This document shows, piece by piece, positions 45,725 to 54,756 of a DNA stretch of 64,000 bases. A model generated the notes under the pieces. The model was not told where the DNA came from. It made no database searches and saw only the letters and a program-made list of their open reading frames with translations. Position numbers and translations under genes: made by a program. Each line of letters begins with the position of its first letter. Position 1 is the stretch's first letter. The stretch comes from Flagellimonas sp. S3867 (GTDB lineage Bacteria; Bacteroidota; Bacteroidia; Flavobacteriales; Flavobacteriaceae), in NCBI RefSeq assembly GCF_014698935.1, contig NZ_JACVMN010000002.1, positions 124,001 through 188,000 of the forward strand. The letters are read 5' to 3'.

Positions 45725-47482
45725 CTAAAGCCCAGTTTCAGAGCTGTTTCGAATTTCTTTTACTTCTTCAGGTTCAATCGCACTTGCCTGATTCTCAAAA
45801 TTTGAGCGTATATAGGTCAGCACATCGGCTATTTCCTCGTCCGACAGGAAGCTATGTTGGGGCATAACCCCATTGTAGGTTTCCCCGTGCACTTGCATGC
45901 TGCCTTCCATTCCTTCTAAAATAATTTTTATCAGTCTTTCCTTATCCCCAGTGACCCAATCAGTATTACTTATAGGTGGAAATCTTCCCGTAGCTCCGCC
46001 TCCATCTTTTTGATGACAGGCACTACAATAGGTATAATAGGTTTTTGCTCCGCCAGAAACTGCATCCTGCATCAAGTGGTCTTTTGTTGCATCAGGAGTC
46101 CGTATATGGGAAAGTTCTTTTCTTTTTTCCATTTGAGCCAACTGCTCTTTGCCGAATGAATCCCTATCTTCTGTATAATTAACCTTCCATATTTTGCCTT
46201 TCACAGAATCTGAAATGTACATCCCACCATCTGGTCCGAAGGCAATTCCCATGGGCCTGTAGATGGCATCGTTTACACTTTCCAGAGGATCCACTCCTGC
46301 AAAACCATCTACAAATACCTCCCAATTACCTGATGGCTTGCCATCTTTGAAAGGGACAAAACCAACAAAGTACCCAGATTGTGGATACGGAGCTCTATTT
46401 GTTGATCCATGAAATGCGATAAACGCTCCATTTTTATAATGTTCAGGAAAGGCATCTCCTTCATAAAACACCAAGTCGTTGGGAGCCCAATGCCCAGGGA
46501 AACCTACTATGGGATCATCATATTGATCACATCTCCCCACAATTTCGCCATCACCACCGTATTCCGGCGCCAATACTTTTTTCTCTTTAAGCTGATCGTA
46601 ATAGCAGTATGGCCACCCGAAATCCGAACCTTCTGTTACTTTGATGAATTCTTCGGATGGAAGAAGAGCACTTTGCCAAGGATCATATTTGCCCGGGAAC
46701 AATCGTAAAAGATCATCACGACCATGTACCACAACATAGAGATTTTTATCAGCTGGATTCCAATCCATGGCCACAACACTTCGTATACCTGAAGCGTATT
46801 TATAACCATCTTTTTGGGTCTGGCCCAGTTTGTTGGCATCGAATCGCCATATACCTCCGTGGTTTTCCAACTGTGGGCAAGGATCTAGACCGGGTGCCCC
46901 AGGTGTTCTTTTTGGGCTTTGGCAAGCATTGGAGGGTGCCCCAAATGGGATATACATATGCCCTTCGTCATCAAAAGCCAAAGGTTTTCCAATATGTTCG
47001 TGTTTGCCATGGAGGTGATCGTCCGTAAACACAATTTCCATTTCTCCTTCAGGAATTAACGTTCCAGGTTTAAGTTTGTATCGATACACCACCAATTCTG
47101 AACTGAAATATAGGTATCCGCTGTAGATTCGCATTGCGGTGGCATAGCTCCACTTTTGACTTGTTCTATAAGAGCCAAAGCTTTCAATATTATCTGCACC
47201 ACCATCTCCATCCGTGTCTTGAAGAACCGTAATGGATCCTTTTTCGCTTGAGTTTCTGAGCTTTGCATACAGATATCCATCTTCGGAAACTGCCATATGT
47301 CTTACTTTCCCCTCTGTACTATCAACTACAACCGTAGCTTCAAATCCTTCTGGTAAAAAAAGACCCCCGTTCATAGGGCCCACTTCTTTTGCGCATTGGG
47401 TAAAAAAAGTAGCCATAACAAGATAACATAGAACAGCTTTTAAACGAAAGACAAAGGTTACGGATGCTAATACTTTATTCAT
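45725..47482 (-). CDS. PQQ-type sugar dehydrogenase with C-terminal cytochrome c
   Basis: 585 residues from the ATG at 47482 (47506 is an alternative). A long N-terminus ends in a lipobox-like FFTQC (about residue 30). The beta-propeller (about 45-440) resembles soluble glucose/sorbosone dehydrogenases (PQQ). The C-terminal domain has the haem motif C486-S-A-C-H490 and an axial Met in GVMPQH (about M540). It would oxidise a sugar or sugar derivative in the periplasm and pass electrons to its own haem. It is the first gene of the operon. PQQ dependence is by family only. Confidence 0.86.
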   Translation of the reverse strand: MNKVLASVTFVFRLKAVLCYLVMATFFTQCAKEVGPMNGGLFLPEGFEATVVVDSTEGKVRHMAVSEDGYLYAKLRNSSEKGSITVLQDTDGDGGADNIESFGSYRTSQKWSYATAMRIYSGYLYFSSELVVYRYKLKPGTLIPEGEMEIVFTDDHLHGKHEHIGKPLAFDDEGHMYIPFGAPSNACQSPKRTPGAPGLDPCPQLENHGGIWRFDANKLGQTQKDGYKYASGIRSVVAMDWNPADKNLYVVVHGRDDLLRLFPGKYDPWQSALLPSEEFIKVTEGSDFGWPYCYYDQLKEKKVLAPEYGGDGEIVGRCDQYDDPIVGFPGHWAPNDLVFYEGDAFPEHYKNGAFIAFHGSTNRAPYPQSGYFVGFVPFKDGKPSGNWEVFVDGFAGVDPLESVNDAIYRPMGIAFGPDGGMYISDSVKGKIWKVNYTEDRDSFGKEQLAQMEKRKELSHIRTPDATKDHLMQDAVSGGAKTYYTYCSACHQKDGGGATGRFPPISNTDWVTGDKERLIKIILEGMEGSMQVHGETYNGVMPQHSFLSDEEIADVLTYIRSNFENQASAIEPEEVKEIRNSSETGL

Positions 47483-47506
47483 AGAGTGGTCTGGTTGGTC
47501 TTCCAT

Positions 47507-47863
47507 GGTTTTGTCAAAATAACGTGTTCATTTTCCAATCTCGAAGTCGGGTGGAAAATTATTCCCTTTATAGTGGTGTCAATCAATACGTTGTACCATA
47601 CTATTTATATGACTTCAAAATTTGGTAAATGACATCAAAAAATCGAAACTGACTTTTACTTTTGTCTGTGCTTCGGGTTGCTTGGGCTTATCGCATAGGA
47701 TGGCCCGACTAAATCTATACTTTTAACTTCCTTAAAACAAAAGATTTAGACCAAGGGCGTCGCAGAAGTATCTGTTCAACGGGATTTTACCCACCATTGT
47801 GATTAATTTGGTTTGAAGGAGTTCAAAATCTTTTCCATTTCCTTCAGCCCTAACGCCATTTAA
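47507..47863. other. 357-bp intergenic region upstream of the catabolic operon
   Basis: Holds no reading frame I can support on either strand. It must include the promoter of the minus-strand operon, but I found no convincing TTTG/TAnnTTTG pair and no strong hairpin. Confidence 0.4.
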
Positions 47864-48592
47864 CTACTCAAATATTAACTCGCCAAAATACTCTGGTCGA
47901 TGAAAATCTGGCTTTTTTGTATCTATCGGATTCCAACTCAAATAATGCCGTTTAGAAGTGTTATCTGCGCATTTGTAAAAATTACCTCGAGATCGGAGAC
48001 CTTTTAATTGAATTCCTGGGTCGTTGGTAAAAATTTCAGCGGGAAGAATTACTGTCATTTCCCAGGTATGTCCTCCAGTCCTTTCAGTAAAAGATTCGGA
48101 TCCTAAAGAAGATTCTGTTTTTATCACATTTTTAATAGTATCCCCGGATATAAATTTTCGAGGTTTTCTTTGAGGACCATGCGCCAAAAGGGTTGTTCCA
48201 ATACAATTGATCTCAAAGTTGTAATACTCACCGTTTGCCAAGGGGTCGAAGAAAAATTCAACACAACTGTCCTTGAATACATAACTGTTGGGCTCGGTTT
48301 TCTCTGCTAAAATATTCTCTTCTTCTACTTCATATTTTAACCAAATCTGATTATTGCTGTGCGCGATCTTAAACCCTACCTTAGGTTTATAGGGAAAGTC
48401 GTCCCAGTTTATCTCGTCAACATAATGGGTTTCTGCATGTTCATCTAACAATCGGGATACATTTTGAAAATTCACAACACCATCAAATTCAATTTCCTTA
48501 ACATTCAATGTTTTGTCCACAGAAGGTTTTTTAGTGTCGCATGCAATAATTAAGATGGTTAACAAAAAGTAGTAAATCCCTTTTTTGTGCAT
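47864..48592 (-). CDS. CBM9-like carbohydrate-binding lipoprotein
   Basis: 242 residues. Lipoprotein signal LTILIIAC (Cys about 18), then a family-9-like carbohydrate-binding domain (about 35-240) with the FEINCIGT and W-x-P-type blocks of this group. Found alone, without a catalytic domain. It would bind a sugar at the cell surface or in the periplasm. It is upstream of the exported catabolic operon on the same strand but 382 bp away, so it is probably a separate unit. Confidence 0.83.
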   Translation of the reverse strand: MHKKGIYYFLLTILIIACDTKKPSVDKTLNVKEIEFDGVVNFQNVSRLLDEHAETHYVDEINWDDFPYKPKVGFKIAHSNNQIWLKYEVEEENILAEKTEPNSYVFKDSCVEFFFDPLANGEYYNFEINCIGTTLLAHGPQRKPRKFISGDTIKNVIKTESSLGSESFTERTGGHTWEMTVILPAEIFTNDPGIQLKGLRSRGNFYKCADNTSKRHYLSWNPIDTKKPDFHRPEYFGELIFE

Positions 48593-48617
48593 GCTGAGGT
48601 TTGATTTTATGTTCTAA

Positions 48618-48634
48618 AAGTACAAAATGTACTT
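48618..48634. promoter_or_regulatory. inverted repeat AAGTACA-AAA-TGTACTT
   Basis: A perfect 7-bp inverted repeat with a 3-bp centre lies in the divergent space between the CBM9-like gene (minus) and the 75-residue gene (plus), 26 bp before the CBM9-like ATG. The size and symmetry fit a repressor operator; the regulator is not known. Confidence 0.4.
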
Positions 48635-48776
48635 ATTTTTAAATTTCGAATTATTTCCGTTAAGCTATTGCGGGATTCATAATTATTTCATAAATATGAA
48701 AATCGAATAGCAGTATAGTTAGAAAATATGAAACTAAGGCTTATATTTAGCCGATCTAGATTAATTTTAAATAAAA

Positions 48777-49004
48777 ATGTCCGAGGATTTATTAGAAAAG
48801 GCAAAAGAATTTCAAGGCAGGACTTTGAGTCATATGTCTACAAGTGATAGAGTAGCTGCTTCTCGCGAGGCAAAAAGCTTGATACTTTCCATAAATGAGA
48901 TTTATAAAGAGACCAAAGACTCCAATCTTATGGATGTCATGAAAAGTCTGACCGAGAAAAAACGTAAAATTGAAAAGCGTTTAAAAGGAACCCCGTTGGT
49001 ATAA
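48777..49004 (+). CDS. small conserved protein, unknown function
   Basis: 75 residues, highly charged and predicted helical, without signal or membrane segment (MSEDLLEKAKEFQGR ... KKRKIEKRLKGTPLV). The codon use and lack of overlap with other genes make it credible, and I recall similar short proteins in Flavobacteriaceae. TATATTTA lies about 30 bp upstream, one mismatch from the -7 consensus. No function can be proposed. Confidence 0.7.
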   Translation: MSEDLLEKAKEFQGRTLSHMSTSDRVAASREAKSLILSINEIYKETKDSNLMDVMKSLTEKKRKIEKRLKGTPLV

Positions 49005-49124
49005 CACGCAAGTTTTTATATCTGTTTGGTTAATGATGGAATATCGTTATCATGTAGACAGGTGTATCACTTATTCATGTACTTACATACTTTTAACAAA
49101 CTTCACCTAAATGCAATTTACAGC

Positions 49125-49142
49125 ATAATTGGTACCAATTAT
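49125..49142. promoter_or_regulatory. 18-bp perfect palindrome ATAATTGGTACCAATTAT
   Basis: A zero-loop perfect palindrome of 18 bp, not followed by a T-run, so more like a dimeric protein-binding site than a terminator. It lies 102 bp before the tiny ORF. Confidence 0.4.
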
Positions 49143-49244
49143 ATTGTTTTCAGTGCCACAAATGAAATTGTAGATTTTTGAGGCTTTCATTTCAATAATT
49201 TAGAGGTATAAATAAAACCTCAACCAAGAATAAACACTATTGAA

Positions 49245-49346
49245 ATGAACACTGTAGATGAAAGAATGGGCTATATCTTCTGGTATTTTGTAATAGCATG
49301 CTCTTTAGGTTCACTCCTAAACAGCCTGTACCACTATTTTTATTAG
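49245..49346 (+). CDS. possible 33-residue membrane peptide
   Basis: ATG at 49245, TAG at 49344-49346. The peptide is MNTVDERMGYIFWYF followed by VIACSLGSLLNSLYHYFY, a single hydrophobic helix with a charged N-terminus. It is followed 47 bp later by a terminator that works on the plus strand, which suggests plus-strand transcription here. Coding status is uncertain. Confidence 0.4.
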   Translation: MNTVDERMGYIFWYFVIACSLGSLLNSLYHYFY

Positions 49347-49393
49347 GTCTATCATAACAAGCTTGTAAGAATCAATACCCAATGTCTCAAAAG

Positions 49394-49426
49394 AAAAAGG
49401 GCTGCATTTAAATGCAGCCCTTTTTT
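49394..49426. terminator. bidirectional terminator downstream of GAPDH
   Basis: A 22-bp perfect palindrome (GGGCTGCATTT/AAATGCAGCCC, 49399-49420) flanked by five A and six T, 11 bp past the GAPDH stop. It works on both strands. Confidence 0.9.
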
Positions 49427-49437
49427 AATAATTGGTC

Positions 49438-50430
49438 TTAACCTCTTATTTCGAGAATCTGACGAACCATTTGGTTTGTAAAACCCCACTCGTTGTCATA
49501 CCAAGTCATCACCTTTAGCAAATCGCCATCTACAACCTTGGTCATTGCCAGGTCTACCGTTGAGGCATACGGGCTTTGTATAATGTCAGATGATACAATG
49601 GGCTCATCCGTTGTGTCCAAGACATTTTTGTAACGTTCCGTATTGGCTTCTTCCATTAGAATTTGATTAACCTCTTCTACTGTCACGGGTTTTTCCGTAA
49701 CGAAGGTCATATCAGAAATGGATCCAACCGGAACAGGTACGCGGATAGCCACACCATCAAATTTTCCAGCATATTCTGGTAGTGCTTTGGTGGTAGCAAT
49801 GGCTGCTCCGGTAGTGGTAGGAATCAAATTTTGAGCACCCGCTCGTCCCATTCTAAAATTCTTCTTTGACGGTGCATCTACAATCCCTTGGGAAGCTGTG
49901 TACGCATGAACCGTAGTCATGATGGCCTTTTTTATTCCTATTCTCCTTCCCAAAATCTCCACAATCGGACTTATATTATTTGTGGTACAGCTAGCACAAG
50001 AAAAAACACTTGTTGCACCGTCTTGACCGTTAACTCCATGCACTACAGTGGGTGTGTCCTCACTCTTGGTCGGAGCAGAGATGACTACAGTTTTTGCTCC
50101 AGCTTTTAAATGTCTTTCGGCATCTTCCCCACTGGTAAAAACACCAGTACTTTCAATAACCAAATCCACTTGAAATTCTTTCCATGGCAATTCCTCTGGC
50201 GTTCTTATTGAAGAGTAATTGATTTTATTTCCATCTACGATCAAGGTATTTGCCTCATTGGAAACCTCTTTTTCGTATACTCCATACACGGTGTCATACT
50301 TCAACAAGTACGCTGTGTTTTCAATGGAAACGATATCGTTGACCGCCACAACCTCCAAACCTGGAGTATCGTTGATTACCTTTAAAGCTGCGCGCCCAAT
50401 TCGGCCCATTCCGTTTATTCCTATTCTCAT
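49438..50430 (-). CDS. gap: glyceraldehyde-3-phosphate dehydrogenase, type I
   Basis: 330 residues. Rossmann motif GINGMGRIGRAALK at the N-terminus, the catalytic Cys in SCASCTTNNISP (near 150), and W-Y-D-N-E-W-G near the C-terminus. It oxidises GAP to 1,3-bisphosphoglycerate with NAD(P) and phosphate in glycolysis or in reverse in gluconeogenesis. It is a single gene with its own terminator. Confidence 0.96.
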   Translation of the reverse strand: MRIGINGMGRIGRAALKVINDTPGLEVVAVNDIVSIENTAYLLKYDTVYGVYEKEVSNEANTLIVDGNKINYSSIRTPEELPWKEFQVDLVIESTGVFTSGEDAERHLKAGAKTVVISAPTKSEDTPTVVHGVNGQDGATSVFSCASCTTNNISPIVEILGRRIGIKKAIMTTVHAYTASQGIVDAPSKKNFRMGRAGAQNLIPTTTGAAIATTKALPEYAGKFDGVAIRVPVPVGSISDMTFVTEKPVTVEEVNQILMEEANTERYKNVLDTTDEPIVSSDIIQSPYASTVDLAMTKVVDGDLLKVMTWYDNEWGFTNQMVRQILEIRG

Positions 50431-50556
50431 TTTAAATGTTCTTATAGTTATTAATTGTTTGAGCTGTATTAGTCTGATAATGACTGCTCAAATTACAACA
50501 TGGAACTTTGCTAAAAAGGTATGATTGCAAGCACTATTTTAATGAACCAAAATAAG

Positions 50557-52107
50557 CTACCAAATAGATTTCATTCGATGCACATTGATGTTGTTGATAA
50601 TAGATTCTTCATCCATATTCTGAACAATCAATTGATTATATGGTTCTGTTGGGAAAATCTGCGATGTCATCACATAGAGTCCATTATCGATAAAAACTTC
50701 TATTGACGACCAATCCATTAAGATTGTTACCTTATAGGGTCCATCACCCAATTTTCCAATTGGCATGTGGTGTTTTTTATTACCGAATTCAGATTGAAAA
50801 TTCACTTGGCCCGACTTCATCCTATCAAATAATAGGTGATTGTTTTTCGAATCCATTATGAGTTCCAATTGTTCATCCAGTTCATTTTTCCAAGTCAATT
50901 TGAAATCTTTTGATGTAGATTGAAATTGAATCTGGGACTGATTTAAATTCTCAATTTCCAAAAGCTTTGTACTCTTTCCTTTAATACTTACGTCCTTGGC
51001 CAAAGTCTCGCCTACTAGAGAATTTGTCTCCTCTAATGGGTAATTTGCCAGCAAATAATCTTCTCCAACCTTTCTTAGGGAAAGTTTACGGGGAACCGTC
51101 ATAGCGCTTCTCCATTTTTCAGTGGGAGTGTCTCGGGCATAATCCCAGTTGCTCATCCAGCCGATAAAAACACGACGGGCTTCAGGTGTATTGTTGTACG
51201 TTACTCCTGCATAATTATCTGTGCCAAGATCCAACCATTTGGGTTCCTTCTGATCTGACTTAAATCTTTTGCCATCAAACTCTCCAACAAAATATTGAGT
51301 TCCACTACCTCCATTGGGAGCTCCGGGGTTTATACTTATTATAAGTATCCATTTTTCCTCATCGGACCCTTCAACTTTTAAAGGAAACAGGTCCGGACAT
51401 TCCCAAACTCCGCCATGTGCTCCCTGGGTCTTTCCAAAATCACTTATGTGACTCCATTCCTTTAGATTTTTGGAGGAATAGAACTTTGCATGGTCTCCAG
51501 CCACCAAGGCCATAATCCAGCGTTCCGTTTCGTTATGCCAAAATACCTTTGGATCTCTAAAATCCTTTATTCCCTTATTGCCTATAACCGGATTACCTTC
51601 ATATTTGGCCCAAGTTTCTCCATTATCAAGACTATACGCAATACCTTGAGTTTGATAATCGGTCCTTCCGGCCTTTTCACCTTCCATGAGATGGTAGGTA
51701 AACACCGCTACCAAGGGTGTTTCTCCATTGTTGGCAAATCCAGATGTGTTTTTATGGTCGACCACTGCACTACCCGAAAAAATAAGTCCATGCTCATCCG
51801 GATAAAGAGCGATTGGCTTATGTTCCCAATGCACCATGTCTTTGCTAATCGCATGACCCCAATGCATAGGGCCCCAAACTATATCTTCAGGATAGTATTG
51901 ATAGAATAAATGATAAACCCCATTATGAAAGACAAGACCATTAGGGTCATTCATCCATTTCTCCTGAGGGGAAAAATGAAATTGTGGACGATATTGTTCG
52001 GTATAATTCAAAGCTACTTGTTTTGAGGGAACAAGGTCTTTGTTAGTCTTTTTCTTACAAGAACATAACAATGCAATTATACAGAAAGTAAAGATCGTGC
52101 GGAACAT
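50557..52107 (-). CDS. glycoside hydrolase family 32 lipoprotein (fructan/sucrose hydrolase)
   Basis: 516 residues. Lipoprotein signal IIALLCSC (C15/C17). The five-bladed propeller has the WMNDPNG nucleophile (D54), F-R-D-P (D185, transition-state stabiliser) and W-E-C-P (E236, acid/base), followed by a beta-sandwich (about 370-516). It hydrolyses beta-fructosides such as levan, inulin or sucrose at the cell surface or periplasm. No susC/susD pair is next to it, so the specific polymer cannot be inferred. Confidence 0.94.
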   Translation of the reverse strand: MFRTIFTFCIIALLCSCKKKTNKDLVPSKQVALNYTEQYRPQFHFSPQEKWMNDPNGLVFHNGVYHLFYQYYPEDIVWGPMHWGHAISKDMVHWEHKPIALYPDEHGLIFSGSAVVDHKNTSGFANNGETPLVAVFTYHLMEGEKAGRTDYQTQGIAYSLDNGETWAKYEGNPVIGNKGIKDFRDPKVFWHNETERWIMALVAGDHAKFYSSKNLKEWSHISDFGKTQGAHGGVWECPDLFPLKVEGSDEEKWILIISINPGAPNGGSGTQYFVGEFDGKRFKSDQKEPKWLDLGTDNYAGVTYNNTPEARRVFIGWMSNWDYARDTPTEKWRSAMTVPRKLSLRKVGEDYLLANYPLEETNSLVGETLAKDVSIKGKSTKLLEIENLNQSQIQFQSTSKDFKLTWKNELDEQLELIMDSKNNHLLFDRMKSGQVNFQSEFGNKKHHMPIGKLGDGPYKVTILMDWSSIEVFIDNGLYVMTSQIFPTEPYNQLIVQNMDEESIINNINVHRMKSIW

Positions 52108-52279
52108 ATGGCGTCAATAATATTGAAAAATTAAGATAGAATAAATATTTGACAATTTGGTAAAGTGTTATTTTTGACCTGTTTCAATTGCCTTTCTGTT
52201 TGCTTGTTTATTTCTTTAGTAAGTATTGATTTGAATTTTGACTAACACAAGGCAATTATCACCCTACAAAACATAGCTT

Positions 52280-52900
52280 TTGAACAAAAAAAAGGATTTG
52301 CTTCTAATTTTCACCCGAAACCCTGAACTTGGAAAATGCAAAACTAGACTTGCGGCCAAAATCGGTGATGTAACCGCTTTAGAGATATATGAGTTCTTGC
52401 TTGCACATACCGCTGGGATAACCAAAAGTCTGAAGGCTGAAAAATGCGTTTATTATTCCGAAAATATTTGGACCAACGATGTCTGGGACGATCAAACCTT
52501 TAAAAAAGAGGTGCAAAAGGGTGCAGATCTAGGCCAACGCATGCTGCGAGCATTCGAACATGGATTTGACATAGGTTTTGAAAAAATCATTATTATTGGA
52601 AGCGATATGTACGATCTTTCCCAAACTGATTTGGAGGAAGCTTTTGAAAAGCTCGAAACACATAGTTTTGTTGTTGGACCGGCAGAAGATGGTGGCTATT
52701 ATCTGTTGGGGATGACATCTCTTAAAAAGAAGGTGTTTCATAACAAATCTTGGGGCACCGAAACCGTACTGTCCAACACCATGAAAGATTTAAAAGATGA
52801 AAAGGTTTTTATCCTCCCTACAAAAAACGATGTTGATCATTATGAGGACATTAAAGATGTTGAAGCTTTCAGACCGTATTTAAAACATATAAAAGAATGA
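52280..52900 (+). CDS. TIGR04282-type arsenosugar-cluster glycosyltransferase
   Basis: 206 residues, TTG start (no ATG fits the conserved N-terminus). Nucleotidyl/glycosyltransferase-A fold with FTRNPELGKCKTRLA (substrate-binding K and R), GSDMYDL as the DxD-like metal site, and GPAEDGGYYLLG. This subfamily is found with arsenosugar biosynthesis genes. It overlaps the phosphorylase gene by 4 bp (ATGA) and leads the plus-strand cluster. Confidence 0.9.
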   Translation: MNKKKDLLLIFTRNPELGKCKTRLAAKIGDVTALEIYEFLLAHTAGITKSLKAEKCVYYSENIWTNDVWDDQTFKKEVQKGADLGQRMLRAFEHGFDIGFEKIIIIGSDMYDLSQTDLEEAFEKLETHSFVVGPAEDGGYYLLGMTSLKKKVFHNKSWGTETVLSNTMKDLKDEKVFILPTKNDVDHYEDIKDVEAFRPYLKHIKE

Positions 52901-53712
52901 CCAAAAAACAACTTGACGAGTCGGTTGAGTATTTAAATAAGAAAGGGTTCGACTCCCCGGAAATTGGCATAGTACTCGGCACAGGATTAGGGCAATTGGT
53001 AAATGAAATAGAGCAACCTATAGAGGCACACTACAACCATATTCCCTATTTTCCGTTGGCCACTGTGGAATTTCATACCGGGAAACTTATTTTTGGAACC
53101 ATTGCCAATAAAAAGGTGGTAGTAATGCAGGGAAGGTTTCATTTATATGAAGGTTATGATTTTCTTGACATTACCTATCCCATTCGGGTGATGCAACAAC
53201 TGGGCATCAAAAAACTGTTCGTTTCCAATGCCGCTGGTGCAATAAACCTTGATTTCAAAAAAGGAGACTTGATGCTCATTGAAGATCATATCAATTTACA
53301 AGGAGGTTCTCCATTGGCTTTCAAAAATGTGGCCGAGTTTGGAGATCGCTTTGTAGATATGGCCGAGCCATATGATCTGGATATGCGCAATAAAATTGAG
53401 GGTATTGCCCTAAAAGAAGGAATATCACTCAAAAAAGGAGTTTATGCCTCAGTAGTCGGACCACAATTGGAAACCAAAGCAGAATATCGCATGTTGAAAA
53501 TTTTGGGAGCCGATGCCGTAGGAATGAGTACTGTTCCTGAAGTAATTGTTGCCAATCATTTACGACTACCAATAGTAGCAGTCTCTGTTTTAACGGACGA
53601 ATGCGACCCTGATAATCTACAACCAGTTAACATACAAGAGATTATTGAAATTGCGGGTGACACCGAACCAAAAATGATCCAATTATTCAAAGAACTAATA
53701 AAGACGATATGA
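52897..53712 (+). CDS. purine nucleoside phosphorylase
   Basis: 271 residues of the trimeric PNP I family: GTGLGQLV near 29, the ligand loop in EFHTGKLIFG, the VMQGRFHLYEGY block near 78, and NAAGAINLDFKKGDLMLIEDHIN near 112. It splits purine nucleosides with phosphate. Placed between TIGR04282 and ArsM genes with 4-bp overlaps on both sides, it may release adenine from an arsenical-nucleoside intermediate; the usual salvage role is the alternative. Confidence 0.93.
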   Translation: MTKKQLDESVEYLNKKGFDSPEIGIVLGTGLGQLVNEIEQPIEAHYNHIPYFPLATVEFHTGKLIFGTIANKKVVVMQGRFHLYEGYDFLDITYPIRVMQQLGIKKLFVSNAAGAINLDFKKGDLMLIEDHINLQGGSPLAFKNVAEFGDRFVDMAEPYDLDMRNKIEGIALKEGISLKKGVYASVVGPQLETKAEYRMLKILGADAVGMSTVPEVIVANHLRLPIVAVSVLTDECDPDNLQPVNIQEIIEIAGDTEPKMIQLFKELIKTI

Positions 53713-54674
53713 GTTATTTAGATGCAACGCAAGATCTGTACAAAGAAGCTGCCCTAACCCCCGATGTTGGGCTTTGCTGCACCACCAATCCCGTTTGGCA
53801 GTTTCCCGGACTCTCCATTCCCAAAATCATGCAAGAAATGAATTATGGTTGCGGAAGTACCGTTTCTGCGCAGGATTTGGTCAATAATCCCAAAGTGCTG
53901 TATGTAGGTGTAGGTGGCGGAATGGAACTGCTTCAATTTGCCTATTTCTCTCGTCAAAAAGGAGGAATCACGGGAGTAGACTCTGTAGATGAAATGCTGG
54001 AGGCCTCCCACAAAAACTTTAAGGTAGCCGAAGAAGAAAACGACTGGTTCAAAAGTGAATTTGTGGATTTGGTCAAGGGTGATGCACTGAATCTTCCGGT
54101 GGCAGATGAGAGTATTGATGTAGCGGCACAAAATTGTCTTTTCAACATTTTTAAAATGGAAGATTTAAAAAAGGCAGTGTCAGAAATGTATCGTGTGCTC
54201 AAACCTCATGGTAGATTGGTGATGAGTGACCCCACTTGTGAACAGCCTATGAATGATGAACTCCGAAACGATGATAGGCTCAGAGCATTGTGCCTAAGCG
54301 GAAGTATCCCAATAAAAGATTATGTAAAAGTGCTTACCGATGCTGGTTTTGGCACAATTGAAATAAGGGCTCGAAAATCTTATAGGGTGCTTTCACCAAA
54401 TCACTACCCCACAGATGAGCTTGTACATATTGAATCTATTGAAATAGCGGCCATTAAAGACCCCATGCCAGCAGATGGGCCATGTATGTTTACAGGAAAA
54501 ACGGCCATTTATTATGGTGATCAAGAGTATTTTGATGATGGATTGGGTCATGTATTGCTTCAAAATCAACCTTTGGCGGTATGCGATAAAACAGCAGCAG
54601 CATTAGATCAGGCTTCCGATGAAATTCACATTAGTGAAAGCACTTGGCATTACAACGGAGGTGGTTGCTGCTAG
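53709..54674 (+). CDS. arsM: arsenosugar-type arsenite S-adenosylmethionine methyltransferase ArsM
   Basis: 321 residues. SAM-binding core at about 60-175 (VLYVGVGGGMELLQFA). Conserved Cys: C23-C24 in GLCCTT, C48 in YGCGS, C177 in DPTCEQP, C195 in ALCLSG, plus a C-terminal GGGCC (C320, C321). It methylates As(III) using bound Cys thiols and SAM, in the cytosol. N- and C-terminal sequence fits the arsenosugar-associated ArsM subfamily rather than the detoxification form. It overlaps the PNP gene by 4 bp. Confidence 0.92.
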   Translation: MSYLDATQDLYKEAALTPDVGLCCTTNPVWQFPGLSIPKIMQEMNYGCGSTVSAQDLVNNPKVLYVGVGGGMELLQFAYFSRQKGGITGVDSVDEMLEASHKNFKVAEEENDWFKSEFVDLVKGDALNLPVADESIDVAAQNCLFNIFKMEDLKKAVSEMYRVLKPHGRLVMSDPTCEQPMNDELRNDDRLRALCLSGSIPIKDYVKVLTDAGFGTIEIRARKSYRVLSPNHYPTDELVHIESIEIAAIKDPMPADGPCMFTGKTAIYYGDQEYFDDGLGHVLLQNQPLAVCDKTAAALDQASDEIHISESTWHYNGGGCC

Positions 54675-54756
54675 GGATTTTTTCAAAGTAAAATGAAAGG
54701 TTCGGACAGTTTTTAAGACTGTTCTAACAATAATACTTGAATCTTAATAAAGGCCT

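Larger units (their letters stand above)
49005..49437. other. 433-bp region with palindrome, tiny ORF and terminator
   Basis: Contains an 18-bp perfect palindrome (49125-49142), a 33-codon frame (49245-49346) and a bidirectional terminator (49394-49426), each listed separately. The rest shows nothing I can identify. Confidence 0.6.

Noticed and set aside
54675..54756. Short hairpin GGACAGT/ACTGTTC after arsM as terminator
   Set aside because: Only a 7-bp stem with a wobble pair and no T-run; the DUF547 gene downstream probably shares the transcript.
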